DNA of 64,000 nucleotides, taken from the NCBI GenBank assembly GCA_963843275.1, contig CAWJJM010000012.1, positions 186,001 to 250,000 of the forward strand, in the 5' to 3' direction. The notes beneath the pieces are model-generated. The model was not told where the DNA came from. It ran no database searches and saw nothing but the letters and a program-made list of their open reading frames with translations. The DNA comes from CAWJJM01 sp963843275 (GTDB taxonomy: Bacteria > Acidobacteriota > Thermoanaerobaculia > Multivoradales > JBCCEF01). Below are positions 27,211 through 40,356 of this stretch, in pieces (position 1 is the first letter of the stretch; every line of letters begins with the position of its first letter). The position numbers and the translations under genes are program-made.

Positions 27211-27834
27211 TCAGCCGGCGGCGGCCGCGCGGTTGCGGTAGAGGCTGGAGTCGACGGCCGAGGTCATCCGGTCGACGTCGAGCGGCAGGCCGACGAAGGC
27301 GGCGATGCGCTCGGACTCGCGGCGCGGGTGCGCCACCACGTCGGCGTAGTCGACCTCGAGGCGTTCGAGGTGCGGCGCGTGGCGGAACAGGTAGTCGACC
27401 CGCCACAGGTGGTTCTCGTAGATCTCGATCATCTTCTCGTCCGGCAGCTCGTTGCTCTCGTCGCGGCGCTCGAGCATCTTCGCCTGCGAGGCGAGCACCT
27501 CGCGCAGGTCGCGGCGCAGGAAGACGACGCGGTAGTCGTTGTCGCGCGGCAGGTCCTTGAGCAGGTAGGAGATGACCTTGACCGCCTTGCCGCGGGCGTC
27601 GCGCAGCCATCCCTTGTCGTTCGCCGCGGCCAGGTCCTTGACCCGCTCGTCCTCGAAGTAGCCGCGGGGGTTGTCCTCGTCGGCGCTGCGCTGCTCGTCG
27701 GTGACCAGCTCGAGACCGCCGGCGGCGAGCATCTTCATCGCCATCGAGGTGCCGGAGCGGGGAAGGCCGGAGACCACCACGACGGGGCGGCCGTGGAGGA
27801 GGCGGCGGACGGCGCGGCGGATCGGGTTCGGCAT
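27211..27834 (-). CDS. Sulfotransferase-family protein
   Basis: This 207-aa P-loop protein has the 5'-phosphosulfate-binding loop SGLPRSGTSMAMKML (about 21-35). It also has the 3'-phosphate-binding RRDLREVLASQ (about 104-114) of PAPS-dependent sulfotransferases. No membrane segment is seen. It may sulfate a glycan, lipid or protein. It is divergent from the AlkP-superfamily operon, whose products hydrolyse or transfer phosphate or sulfate esters, so a shared surface-modification role is possible (inference). ATG 27834 has no ribosome site but a promoter (TTGTAA-N18-TATTTT) ends 9 nt before it. Confidence 0.85.
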   Translation of the reverse strand: MPNPIRRAVRRLLHGRPVVVVSGLPRSGTSMAMKMLAAGGLELVTDEQRSADEDNPRGYFEDERVKDLAAANDKGWLRDARGKAVKVISYLLKDLPRDNDYRVVFLRRDLREVLASQAKMLERRDESNELPDEKMIEIYENHLWRVDYLFRHAPHLERLEVDYADVVAHPRRESERIAAFVGLPLDVDRMTSAVDSSLYRNRAAAAG

Positions 27835-27843
27835 GGCCGGGTG

Positions 27844-27873
27844 AAAATATCTCGTCGCCGCCCCCGGTTACAA
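27844..27873 (-). promoter_or_regulatory. Promoter TTGTAA-N18-TATTTT for the sulfotransferase (leaderless candidate)
   Basis: On the minus strand TTGTAA (27873-27868) and TATTTT (27849-27844) are 18 bp apart, and the -10 ends 9 nt before the ATG. It is an AT-rich patch in a GC-rich gap. The remaining gap up to 28086 carries only a TAGGAT (27961-27966) as a weak -10 candidate for the rightward operon, with a long leader. Confidence 0.55.
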
Positions 27874-28086
27874 ACGCCGTCGCGACGCGCCGGGCGCGCC
27901 GGGCGGGAGGGCCCGGCCGGGACGGCGCCCGGGGGGTGCCGCTCGCCGTCGGGCATCGGGTAGGATCGGGGGTCGCCGGTCCGCCGTCCCCGGCCGCCCC
28001 GCGCCGGGTGCCGCCGGGCGCGACCCGCGGGTCGCCCGCCGCGGCCCAGGACCGAGAGCGCATCGACCCACAGGGAGACCGAGCCG

Positions 28087-32266
<4,180 letters not shown>

Positions 32267-32282
32267 GAGGAGGACGAGGATC

Positions 32283-32477
32283 GTGTTCGGAACGACCAAG
32301 GTGAAGCTGGACGCCGACCTGGTGACCAAGATCAAGCGCTACGCCGACCTGGCGGGCTACTCCTCCGCCGAGGAGTTCATCACCCACGCGCTGGAGAAGG
32401 AGCTGGCCCAGCTCGAGGGCGCCAAGGACGAGGAGGAGATCAAGAAGCGCCTCCGCGGCCTGGGCTACATCTCCTAG
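32283..32477 (+). CDS. Small ribbon-helix-helix-like protein
   Basis: The 64-aa protein begins with a short strand (TTKVKLDADLV), followed by two helices (VTKIKRYADLAGY and SAEEFITHALEKELAQL) in the pattern of an RHH DNA-binding domain, then a charged tail ending RLRGLGYIS. The GTG start follows a strong GGAGGACGAGGA. Found in the middle of an envelope-enzyme operon, it may regulate that operon, but no toxin partner is encoded so a toxin-antitoxin role is not supported. Confidence 0.7.
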   Translation: MFGTTKVKLDADLVTKIKRYADLAGYSSAEEFITHALEKELAQLEGAKDEEEIKKRLRGLGYIS

Positions 32478-32499
32478 GACGGCGCGGCGAGGCAACCCG

Positions 32500-33372
32500 A
32501 TGCACGTGGTCAACGACGTCCTGCGCACCGTCTTCGACGGCCTGCTCTACCCCTTCCGCGGCCTGCCGCCGTTGGTCGGGTTGGCGGTCCTCTCCCTGGT
32601 CACCGCGGTGGCCATGCTGTGGGTCTACAAGAAGGTCTCGAACCAGGCGGGCCTGGAGGCGGTCAAGCGGCGCATCCACGCGTCGCTGTTCGAGATCCGG
32701 CTGTTCAACGACGACTTCCGGGCCATCATGCGGGCGCAGTTCGACATCCTGCGCCACAACGGCAGCTACCTGCTCTATTCGCTCAAGCCGATGGTGTTCC
32801 TGTTGCCGCCGCTGGTGCTGGCGATGGCCCAGCTGCAGTTCCACTACGGCTACGCCGGCCTCGAGCCCGGCCAGCGGACGCTGCTCGAGGTCCGCCTCGC
32901 CGACGGTTGGGAGAGCTCCGGGGCGGTGCCGGTCAGCGACTTCGGCAAGCCGCGGGTGACGCTCGACGTGCCGGCGGGCGTGCGGGTGGAGACGCCGGCG
33001 GTGTGGGTGCCCTCCGAGCGCACCCTGACCTGGCGGCTGGCGGTGGACCGCCCCGGCGACGGCGAGATCGCCGTCCACGTCGGCGACGCCACCTACGGCA
33101 AGAGCCTGCGCAGCGCCGCCGGGCCCGGGCGGCGCTCGCCGCTGCGCCCGGACGGGTCGTTCTGGGAGCAGCTCGTCTACCCGGCGGAGCCGCCGTTGCC
33201 CGCGGCCAGCCCGGTGCGCTCGATCTCGCTCGAGCTCCCCCCCGCCGCGGTGGACGTCTTCGGATGGGACCTCGGCGAGACGGCGGGCGTGCCCGCCTGG
33301 ATGATCGTCTTCTTCGGCCTGTCGGTCGTCTTCGCGCTGGCCCTGCGCAAGCCGATGGGCGTCCAGATCTGA
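32500..33372 (+). CDS. Membrane protein with EMC3/DUF106-like topology, in the AlkP operon
   Basis: The 290-aa protein has a first membrane helix (about 25-45), a charged helical stretch (KKVSNQAGLEAVKRRIHASL), then NGSYLLYSLKPMVFLLPPLVL forming helix 2, a predicted beta-rich domain of about 150 aa, and a last helix (WMIVFFGLSVVFALAL). The order helix, cytoplasmic coil, helix, helix recalls EMC3/TMCO1/DUF106 members of the Oxa1/YidC superfamily, but the inserted beta domain is unlike them. I do not recognise it with confidence. It closes the four-gene AlkP operon. Confidence 0.55.
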   Translation: MHVVNDVLRTVFDGLLYPFRGLPPLVGLAVLSLVTAVAMLWVYKKVSNQAGLEAVKRRIHASLFEIRLFNDDFRAIMRAQFDILRHNGSYLLYSLKPMVFLLPPLVLAMAQLQFHYGYAGLEPGQRTLLEVRLADGWESSGAVPVSDFGKPRVTLDVPAGVRVETPAVWVPSERTLTWRLAVDRPGDGEIAVHVGDATYGKSLRSAAGPGRRSPLRPDGSFWEQLVYPAEPPLPAASPVRSISLELPPAAVDVFGWDLGETAGVPAWMIVFFGLSVVFALALRKPMGVQI

Positions 33373-33481
33373 CGGCGCGCTCCGGCGGGGGCGCTTTCCC
33401 CGGCGGCTTTCCGCCCGCGCCGCAGGTGTAAGATCGGCTCGGTTTCTTCGTTCACGGGTTCCGTTCGGGAGGAGGTTCCGC

Positions 33482-33970
33482 ATGCAGCGGTCTCGGATCG
33501 TCGTGCTGTCGGTGCTGTTGACGGGGTTGACCTGGGTCGGGTGCGCCTCCGCGCGACCCATCGGCGGCCCGCCGCCCGACCAGGCGCCTCCGGTCGTCGT
33601 CACCCTGCACGCCACGGGGAACGAAGAGTGCGCCACGGCCGCTCCGAAGGAGGCGGACATCTGGCGGGGCAACGATCCGAACGAGCCGCACCAGGTGCGT
33701 TGGATCGCCGCCGGCCACACCGACTACCGGTGGTGGATCGCGCACGACCCGGAGAAGGCGGCGGGCAACAACTACTTCGGCGACCAGGAGATCCCTTGCG
33801 GGGAACGCCGGCTCGACAGCGGGCCGCCCCAGCACCTGCCGCCGCCCGGCTCGGGCGATCAGAAGTGGGCCTACAAGGTCGCCCTCTACGCCTGTCCCTA
33901 CAAGGCAGGCGACGCGCCGGTCTGCACCCTCGACCCGGTGATCATCATCAAGGACGAGGGCCAGCCGTAA
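33482..33970 (+). CDS. Exported protein of unknown function
   Basis: This 162-aa protein has an N-terminal signal (RIVVLSVLLTGLTWVGC); the C is near position 21 but the lipobox (WVGC) is imperfect. The mature part has Trp-rich stretches (YRWWIAHDPE) and four cysteines that could form two disulfides (NEECATAAP, IPCGERR, YACPYK, VCTLDP). ATG 33482 follows GGAGGAGG. TAAGAT (33429-33434) is a candidate -10. I know no family. The last 23 bp overlap the convergent kinase gene. Confidence 0.65.
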   Translation: MQRSRIVVLSVLLTGLTWVGCASARPIGGPPPDQAPPVVVTLHATGNEECATAAPKEADIWRGNDPNEPHQVRWIAAGHTDYRWWIAHDPEKAAGNNYFGDQEIPCGERRLDSGPPQHLPPPGSGDQKWAYKVALYACPYKAGDAPVCTLDPVIIIKDEGQP

Positions 33971-36557
33971 GCTCGCGGAAGCGGGCATCGGAGGCCAGCG
34001 AGCGGAACTCGTCCTCCTCGGCGATGAGCTGGGGCGAGAAGCCCGCGTCCACCGCCAGGGCGAGCGTGTCGAGAGCGGCGTCGCGGCGCCCGCAGAGCGC
34101 CCAGGCCTGGGCGAAGTCGTGGGCCATCACCGCGGTGTGGCTGACCTCCTGCCACAGCTCGGACAGGCCGCGGGTGGCGGCGGCGCAGTCGCCGACCTTG
34201 GCGGCCAGCACCGCCCGGTCCACCTGCAGGCGCGGTTGGTGGGGATGGGTCGCCAGCGACGTCTCCACCAGCGCCAGGGCGCGCCGGTAGGACGCACGTG
34301 CCGCCGCGTCGTCGCCGCGGCGCAGGTAGAGGTCGGCGAGGTTGCGGTGCAGGTCCGGGTTGCGCGGGTCGAGCTGCACGGCGCGGCGGTAGAGCTCCTC
34401 GGCGCGGTCGAGCCGGCCGAGGAAGAAGTAGGCCGTCCCCATGTTGCTGGCCAGCACCGGATCCGCGCTGGCCGTCCCCAGCTGCTCGAAGGCGGCGACG
34501 GCGGCGGTGAAGTCGCCCTCCAACAGCCGCACCGCCGCCAGGTTCTCCTGCGGCCAACTGTTGCCGGGGGCGGCCAGCCGCGCCGCCTGCTCGTAGGCGG
34601 TGCGGGCCGCCGGGTAGCGGCCGGCGCGGACCAGGTAACCGCCGAGGGCGTTCCAGTTCGACCAGTCGTCCGGCTCCATGCCCACCGCCGCCCGCAGGCA
34701 GGCCTCGGCCTGCGCCGGGTCGCCGACGTTCTCGTAGCCGATGGCCAGCTCGCGCTCGGCCTCGGCCGGGTGGGGGTGGTCGGCCAGCACCGCCTGCAGG
34801 CCGGCGATCGAGGCGTCGGCGTCGCCGCTCAGGCGCAGCGCCCGGGCGAGGGCGACCCGCGCCGTCGGCAGGTCGGGGTCGAGCTCGAGGGCGCGCCGCG
34901 CCTCGCGCTCCGCGGCGTCGGCGGCGCCGGGCCGCCGCTCCACCGCCAGCCGCCAGAGCGCCTCCGACAGGGCCACGTGGGCCAGCGCGAAACCCGGGTC
35001 GAGCCGGACCGCCTCGCGCAGGTGGGAGGCGGCGGTGGCCGCCGCCTCCACCCCGGGCCGCTCGTCGAGCGCGCGGCGGCCGCGCAGGTAGAGGTCGTAG
35101 GCCCGTGACGAGGCGGTGGGGTCGCGACCCAGGCGCTCGCGCTCGCCGCGCGACAGCCGGACGGCGAGCACCCGCGCCAGCCCCGAGGCGATGCGGTACT
35201 CGAGGCCGAAGAGGCCGTCGGGGTTGCCCTCGAACGACTCCGCCCACAGGATGCTGGCGTCGTGCTGGTCGATCAGGTTGACCGTGACCCGCAGGGTGTC
35301 GCCCTCCCGCTGCACCTGCCCCTCGAGCAGGGTCCCGGCGCCGACCAGGCGGCCGATCTCCTCGGCGCCCTTGTCGCGGTAGGCCCAGGTCTCCGAACGG
35401 CTGATCATGCGCAGGCCGCGGATGCGGCTCAGCTTGGTGATCAGGCCGGTGGCGATGCCGTCGCACAGGTAGTCGAGGCCGCCGTCCCCGGTGAGGTTGG
35501 TGAAGGGGAGGACCGCCAGGGTCGCCGGCCCCTCGCCCGCGGCGCCCGCGCCGCCGCCGCGGCCGCCGGCGAAGAACGCCGCGCCGGCCACGACGACCGC
35601 CAGGACCACGGCGGCGGCCGCGATCCAGCGGCGCCGGACCGCGCGCGGTGGGTCGGCCGGTGGGGAGGGGGCGGGGCGACGCGCCCCGTCGCGCGGTGTC
35701 GACAGGCCGGCGGTGGGGCGCTCGAGCTCGGTCGGCGCCGCGAAGGAGCGGTGCACGGAGCGCAGGTCCGCCACCAGCCGCTCGGCGCTCGGGACGCGCC
35801 GCTCGCGGTCCTTGGCCAGGCAGGACGCGACGACGTCGACGAGGTCGACGGGGACCTGGGGCCGGAGGTCGGTGAGCGCCGGCGGCGCGGCGGTGAGGAT
35901 GGCCTCCAGGGTGCCGCTCTCACCGCTGCCGGAGAACGCCGGTCGGCCCGACAGGCACTCGTAGACCACCGCGCCCAGCGACCACAGGTCGGTGCGCGCG
36001 TCGACCTCGTCGCCGCGCACCTGCTCGGGGGACATGTAGCGCAGGGTCCCGGCGACCTTGCCCCCCGGGGTGATGCGGTCGGAACCGGCCCACAGCGCCA
36101 CCCCGAAGTCGACCAGCTTGGCGCCCGCGTCGCCGGCGAGCAGGATGTTGGCGGGCTTGACGTCGCGGTGGACGATGCCGTGCCGGTGCGCCTCGGCCAG
36201 CGCCTCGCTGACCTGCAGCGCCAGCAGCACCGCCTCGTCCACCCCCAGCACGCCGCGGGCGATGCGGGCGGCGAGCGACTCCCCGGGGTAGTAGGCCATC
36301 GCGATGAACAGCTCGCCGTCGTCGGTCTCGTCGACCTCGTAGACGGGGCAGATGTGGGGGTGGTCGAGCTGCGCGGCGGCCTTCGCCTCGAGCAGGAAGC
36401 GGCGCTTGCGCTCGGGGTCCTCGGTGAGTCCGGGGGCGAGGAACTTCAGCGCCACGGTGCGGTCGAGCCGCAGGTCCTGGGCCTTGAAGACCGCACCCAT
36501 CCCCCCAGCTCCGATGCGCTCCAGGATCCGATAGTGCGAGATGGTGCGTCCCAGCAT
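33948..36557 (-). CDS. Ser/Thr protein kinase with TolB-like domain and TPR repeats
   Basis: This 869-aa membrane-anchored Hanks-type kinase has GAGGMGAVFKAQD (about 16-28), Lys in VALKFL, HRDVKPANILL and DFGVALW in the kinase domain (about 9-270). A transmembrane helix (about 312-332) is followed by a TolB-like N-terminal-type domain (LAVLPFTNLTGDGGLDYLCD, about 350-455), then at least eight TPR-like repeats to the C-terminus. This layout is common in acidobacteria and planctomycetes. The sensor part is outside the cytoplasm. TAGGAT (36588-36593) lies about 30 nt upstream of the ATG. The substrate is unknown. Confidence 0.92.
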   Translation of the reverse strand: MLGRTISHYRILERIGAGGMGAVFKAQDLRLDRTVALKFLAPGLTEDPERKRRFLLEAKAAAQLDHPHICPVYEVDETDDGELFIAMAYYPGESLAARIARGVLGVDEAVLLALQVSEALAEAHRHGIVHRDVKPANILLAGDAGAKLVDFGVALWAGSDRITPGGKVAGTLRYMSPEQVRGDEVDARTDLWSLGAVVYECLSGRPAFSGSGESGTLEAILTAAPPALTDLRPQVPVDLVDVVASCLAKDRERRVPSAERLVADLRSVHRSFAAPTELERPTAGLSTPRDGARRPAPSPPADPPRAVRRRWIAAAAVVLAVVVAGAAFFAGGRGGGAGAAGEGPATLAVLPFTNLTGDGGLDYLCDGIATGLITKLSRIRGLRMISRSETWAYRDKGAEEIGRLVGAGTLLEGQVQREGDTLRVTVNLIDQHDASILWAESFEGNPDGLFGLEYRIASGLARVLAVRLSRGERERLGRDPTASSRAYDLYLRGRRALDERPGVEAAATAASHLREAVRLDPGFALAHVALSEALWRLAVERRPGAADAAEREARRALELDPDLPTARVALARALRLSGDADASIAGLQAVLADHPHPAEAERELAIGYENVGDPAQAEACLRAAVGMEPDDWSNWNALGGYLVRAGRYPAARTAYEQAARLAAPGNSWPQENLAAVRLLEGDFTAAVAAFEQLGTASADPVLASNMGTAYFFLGRLDRAEELYRRAVQLDPRNPDLHRNLADLYLRRGDDAAARASYRRALALVETSLATHPHQPRLQVDRAVLAAKVGDCAAATRGLSELWQEVSHTAVMAHDFAQAWALCGRRDAALDTLALAVDAGFSPQLIAEEDEFRSLASDARFRELTAGPRP

Positions 36558-36669
36558 GGCGGCGCTGTCTCCCCGAGTGACCCCTCCATCCTACAGGTCC
36601 GAGCCCCCCCGATGGATGGGGCGGCCGGCGGCGGGTTTCGTCACCGTGCCGGCGGCGGCGCGCCGGGCC

Positions 36670-36698
36670 TTTACTGCCGCACTGCGGCATGCCAGAAT
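36670..36698 (+). promoter_or_regulatory. Promoter TTTACT-N17-CAGAAT with a palindromic spacer, upstream of serC-like
   Basis: TTTACT (36670-36675) and CAGAAT (36693-36698) are 17 bp apart and 27 nt before the serC-like ATG. GCCGC-ACT-GCGGC (36676-36688) fills the spacer, a position suited to a repressor or a MerR-like activator. A similar arrangement occurs at 62680-62709. Confidence 0.5.
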
Positions 36699-36725
36699 CG
36701 GAGGCCGACCCTCCCCCGCGATCCG

Positions 36726-37840
36726 ATGGCGCCGACCTCCCTCCCTCCCGTCGAGCCGATCCCCTTCTTCCTGCCGGGGCCCGCCTACGTCCCCGAGGAC
36801 GCGCGGCAGGCGATGACCCGGCCGGTGGCCGGCCACCGCTCGCCGAGCTTCCGCGCCGTCTACGAGCGGGTGGCGACGCACCTGCCGCCGGTCTTCCGTA
36901 CGCGGGGGGAGTGCTTCCTCGCCACGGCGAGCTCGACCTTCGTGATGGAGGCGGCGATCGTCTCGACGGTCGAGCGCGACGTGCTCAACCTGGTCAACGG
37001 CGCCTTTTCCGAGCGCTGGAACGAGATCTGCCGCACCCTGGGCCGCGCCGCCGACCGCTTGGAGGTCCCCTGGGGCGCGCCGTCGACCCGGACCTCGTCC
37101 GCGCGGCCCTGCGGCGCAAGCGCTACGAGGCCGTGACCGTGGTCCACAACGAGACCTCGACCGGCGTGCTCAGCCCGCTCGCGGAGGTGGCGCGGGCGGT
37201 CCGCGAGGAGAGCGACGCGCTGCTGCTCGTCGACGCCGTCTCGGCCCTGGGCGGTGCCGCGGTCGAGACCGACGCCTGGGGCCTCGACCTGGTGCTGGCG
37301 GGCAGCCAGAAGGCCCTCGCGGCGCCGCCCGGGCTGGCGGTCTTCACCTTCTCCGAGCGCGTCGCCGGCCGCGCCGCCGAGCGTCCCTGCCGCGGCTGGT
37401 ACACCGACCTGTTGCGCTACCGGGCCCGGCACCGGGAGGGGGGGCCGATCAGCACCCCGGCGGTGCCGGTGGTGTACGCCCTCGACCACCAGCTCGCGCG
37501 GGTCGCCGAGGAGGGGATCGAGGCCCGCTGGGCGCGCCACCTGCGCTGCCGCGACGCCACCGTGCGCTGGGCCGGGGCGGCGGGTTCGGGAGCTGCCGGT
37601 CGGCGCCGCCGACCGCTCGCCCACCGTCACCTGCCTGGCACCGCCGGCCGGCGGCTCGCCGCCGCCGACGTGGTCCGCCGCCTCGCCGGCCGCGGCCTGA
37701 CGGTGGCCGGAGGCTACGGCAGATGGAAGACGACCACCTTCCGCATCGGCCACATGGGCGAGGTGCGGGAGGAGCGACCTCGAGGCGGCTGTTCGCCGCC
37801 TGCGACGAAATCCTGGAGGAGCCATGGTACCGCATCCTGA
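36726..37840 (+). CDS. Class V aminotransferase, probable phosphoserine (SerC-like) aminotransferase (several frameshifts)
   Basis: The protein is about 370 aa and PLP-dependent. PIPFFLPGPAYVPEDARQAM at the N-terminus, VVHNETSTG, DAVSALGG, and the PLP-lysine motif LAGSQKALAAPPG mark the alanine-glyoxylate/serine-pyruvate aminotransferase subgroup. Some members act as phosphoserine aminotransferase. Adjacency to serA, with overlapping ends, supports that role. The frame is broken near 37075, 37580, 37650, 37775 and 37787 by single-base changes; restoring them gives a continuous protein, so the gene is probably intact in the cell. Confidence 0.8.
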
Positions 37841-39401
37841 TCGCCGATCCGATCGACGCCGTCGGCCTCGAGATCCTCGAGTGCGTCCGGTGCCGAGGTC
37901 CACGTGCTCACCGACGAGGAACGGCCGCGGCTGGCCGAGCTGGTCGGCGGCTTCGACGCGCTGGTGGTGCGCGCGGCCACCAAGGTCACCGCGACGATGC
38001 TGGCCGAGCCGGGGGCGCTGCGGGTGATCGGCCGGGCCGGCATCGGCGTCGACAACGTCGACGTCGCGGCGGCCACCGAGCACGGCATCCTGGTGGTCAA
38101 CGCCCCGACCGCCAACGTGGTCTCGGCGACCGAGCACACCTTCGCCCTGCTCCTGGCGCTGGCCCGCCGGGTGCCGGCGGCCGACGCGTCGATGGAGGCG
38201 GGCGGGTGGGACCGCAAGAGCTTCGTCGGCACCGAGCTGCACGGCAAGACCCTCGGGGTCGTCGGCTTCGGCCGCATCGGGCAGCGCGTGGCGGCGCGCG
38301 CCCGCGCCTTCGAGATGCACGTGGCGGCCTCCGACCCGTTCCTCGACCCGGCGGTCGCCCGGCGCGCTCGACGTCGAGCTGCTGCCGCTCGACGAGCTGC
38401 TCGCCGCGCGCCGACGTGGTGACGCTGCACACCCCGCTCACCGAGGAGACCCGCAACCTGCTCGACGCCCGAGCGGCTGAAGAAGATGAAGCCGGGCGCG
38501 CTGCTGGTCAACTGCGGCCGCGGCGGCGTGGTCGACGAGGCGGCGTTGCTGGCGGCGCTCGAGGCCGGTGAGCTCGGCCGGCGCGGCGCTCGACGTCTAC
38601 GCCGAGGAGCCGCCGAAGGACTACGCCCTGATGCGCCACCCGCGGGTGGTCGCCACGCCGCACATCGGCGCCCAGACCCGCGAGGCCCAGGAGCGCATCG
38701 CCACCGAGACGGCGCGCATGGTGCTGGCGGCGCTCGAGGGCTCGCTGGCGGTGACCGCGGTCAACCTGCCGTTCGCCTCCACCGGCACCCGCGGCGAGCC
38801 GTACCTGGCGCTCGGCGAGCAGGTGGGGCGGCTGGCGGGCTCGCTGCTCGACGGCGGCCTGCGCAGCGTCGAGGTCGACCTGTGGGGGATCGACGAGGGG
38901 CTGCGCCGGCCGCTGTCGGTGGCGGTCCTCAAGGGGGTGCTGACCCCCTTCCTCGGCGACGCGGTCAACTACGTCAACGCCGAGCGCCTGGCCGAGGCGC
39001 GGGGCGTCGAGATGGTGTCCTCGACCCACAGCCGCTCGGCCGACTACCCCCACCTGGTGGCGGTCCGGGTGACGGCGGAGGAGCGCGTCGAGGTCGCCGG
39101 GGCGCTGTTCGGCGAGCGCGACCCGCGGATCGTCCGCTTCGGCGACTTCCGGCTCGAGTTCCGCCCGCTCGGCTGCCTGCTGGTCCTGCGCAACCGCGAC
39201 GTCCCCGGGGTGGTGGGGCGGCTGGGGACCCTGCTCGGAGAGGCCGGCGTCAACATCGCCGACATCCACCTGTCGCGCCGCGACCAGGAGGCCGAGGCCC
39301 TCGCCGTCCTGCGCCTCGACCAACGGCCGCCGGCGGCGACCCTCGAGCGCCTGCGCGAGCTCCCCGAAGTGCGCTCGGTGCGGGTGCTCGAGCTCGGCTG
39401 A
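37824..39401 (+). CDS. serA: D-3-phosphoglycerate dehydrogenase (several frameshifts)
   Basis: The encoded length of about 526 aa equals that of long-form SerA. The NAD-binding domain has GKTLGVVGFGRIGQRV, and NCGRGGVVDE and TPHIGAQT are canonical. The C-terminal half holds an ASB domain and an ACT regulatory domain (GCLLVLRNRDVPGVVGRLG), which binds serine in homologues. At least six single C or G insertions (about 37827, 37883, 38361, 38405, 38469, 38577) break the frame; each deletion restores the conserved sequence. The start is ATG 37824, overlapping the end of the aminotransferase. Confidence 0.88.
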
Positions 39402-39441
39402 GCGGCGGGCGCGACCGCCCGGGCGCCGGCCGCCCCGTTGC

Positions 39442-39447
39442 TATGAT
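39442..39447 (+). promoter_or_regulatory. -10 candidate TATGAT for the NYN-domain gene
   Basis: TATGAT lies 69 nt before the NYN ATG in a GC-rich gap; a -35 box is not clear. Confidence 0.35.
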
Positions 39448-39515
39448 GCCGCCTCCCGCGGTCCCGGCCGCGGGCCGTTCCGCCCCAGGATCCCGACCGC
39501 ATCCAGAGGAGTCGG

Positions 39516-40349
39516 ATGACCGAGAGTGTCTTCACGAGCAAGGTGGGGGTGTTCGTCGATTCGGCGAACATCTCGATGAACGGCGGCCGCGGCATGCGCT
39601 TCGACGTGCTGCGCGACTTCGCCGGCCGCGACGGCGGCGAGATCGTGCGGCTCAACGTGTACGTGGCCTACGACAGCCGCCGCGCCGACGAGGACCCCGA
39701 GTACAAGCGGGGGCAGTTCCAGTTCCACTCCATCCTGCGCGACTTCGGCTACAAGGTGGTCCAGAAGCCGGTGCGCCACTTCCGCGACGAGAGCGGCGAG
39801 ACGGTCTCGAAGGCCAACGTCGACCTCGAGATGGCGGTCGATCTGCTGCTGCAGTCCGAGAAGCTCGACCGCATCGTTCTGGCGACCGGCGACGGCGACT
39901 TCCTGCAGGTGGTGCGGGCGCTGCAGAACCACGGCTGCCGGGTGGAGGTGGTGGCCTTCGACAACGTCTCCGTCGACCTGCGGGCGGAGGCCGACATGTT
40001 CGTCTCCGGCTACCTCATCCCCAATCTGCTGGCGGTCGCCGACAACGACGCCACCTGGGGCGAGGTCGGCTCGCGGGTGCGGGGCTTCTGCTACTACCAC
40101 TCCGGCAAGGGCTACGGCTTCCTGCGCTTCATCAAGCACCTCGGCCCGGGCCTGTGGATCGTCGACACCCGGCGCGACGACTCGCCGTACGAGAGCGTCT
40201 TCTTCCACGACTCGAAGCTGCCCGACAACGTCAGCTACCAGTCGCTGCCGAGCCGCAACCTGATCTTCGAGTTCACCCTCGCCGCCCCCGAGCCGGGCGG
40301 CAAGAGCAGCTTCCAGGCCGAGGACATCCGGGTGATCGCCCGCTTGTGA
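39516..40349 (+). CDS. NYN-domain (LabA/DUF88-like) ribonuclease fused to a cold-shock domain
   Basis: The 277-aa protein has an N-terminal PIN-like NYN nuclease domain: GVFVDSANISMN carries the first catalytic Asp (about 15), DLEMAVDLLL the second, and ATGDGDFLQVVRAL the third. From about 185 the sequence GFCYYHSGKGYGFLRFI, VFFHDSKLPDN and a closing FEFTL strand match an OB-fold cold-shock domain that binds single-stranded nucleic acid. The fusion suggests an RNA-targeted nuclease. The ATG has an AGAGGAG upstream. It is followed 7 bp later by the TonB-like gene. Confidence 0.82.
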   Translation: MTESVFTSKVGVFVDSANISMNGGRGMRFDVLRDFAGRDGGEIVRLNVYVAYDSRRADEDPEYKRGQFQFHSILRDFGYKVVQKPVRHFRDESGETVSKANVDLEMAVDLLLQSEKLDRIVLATGDGDFLQVVRALQNHGCRVEVVAFDNVSVDLRAEADMFVSGYLIPNLLAVADNDATWGEVGSRVRGFCYYHSGKGYGFLRFIKHLGPGLWIVDTRRDDSPYESVFFHDSKLPDNVSYQSLPSRNLIFEFTLAAPEPGGKSSFQAEDIRVIARL

Positions 40350-40356
40350 GGCGACG

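Noticed and set aside
32283..32477. Type II toxin-antitoxin antitoxin (RHH)
   Set aside because: No toxin-sized gene follows; the next gene is a 290-aa membrane protein.
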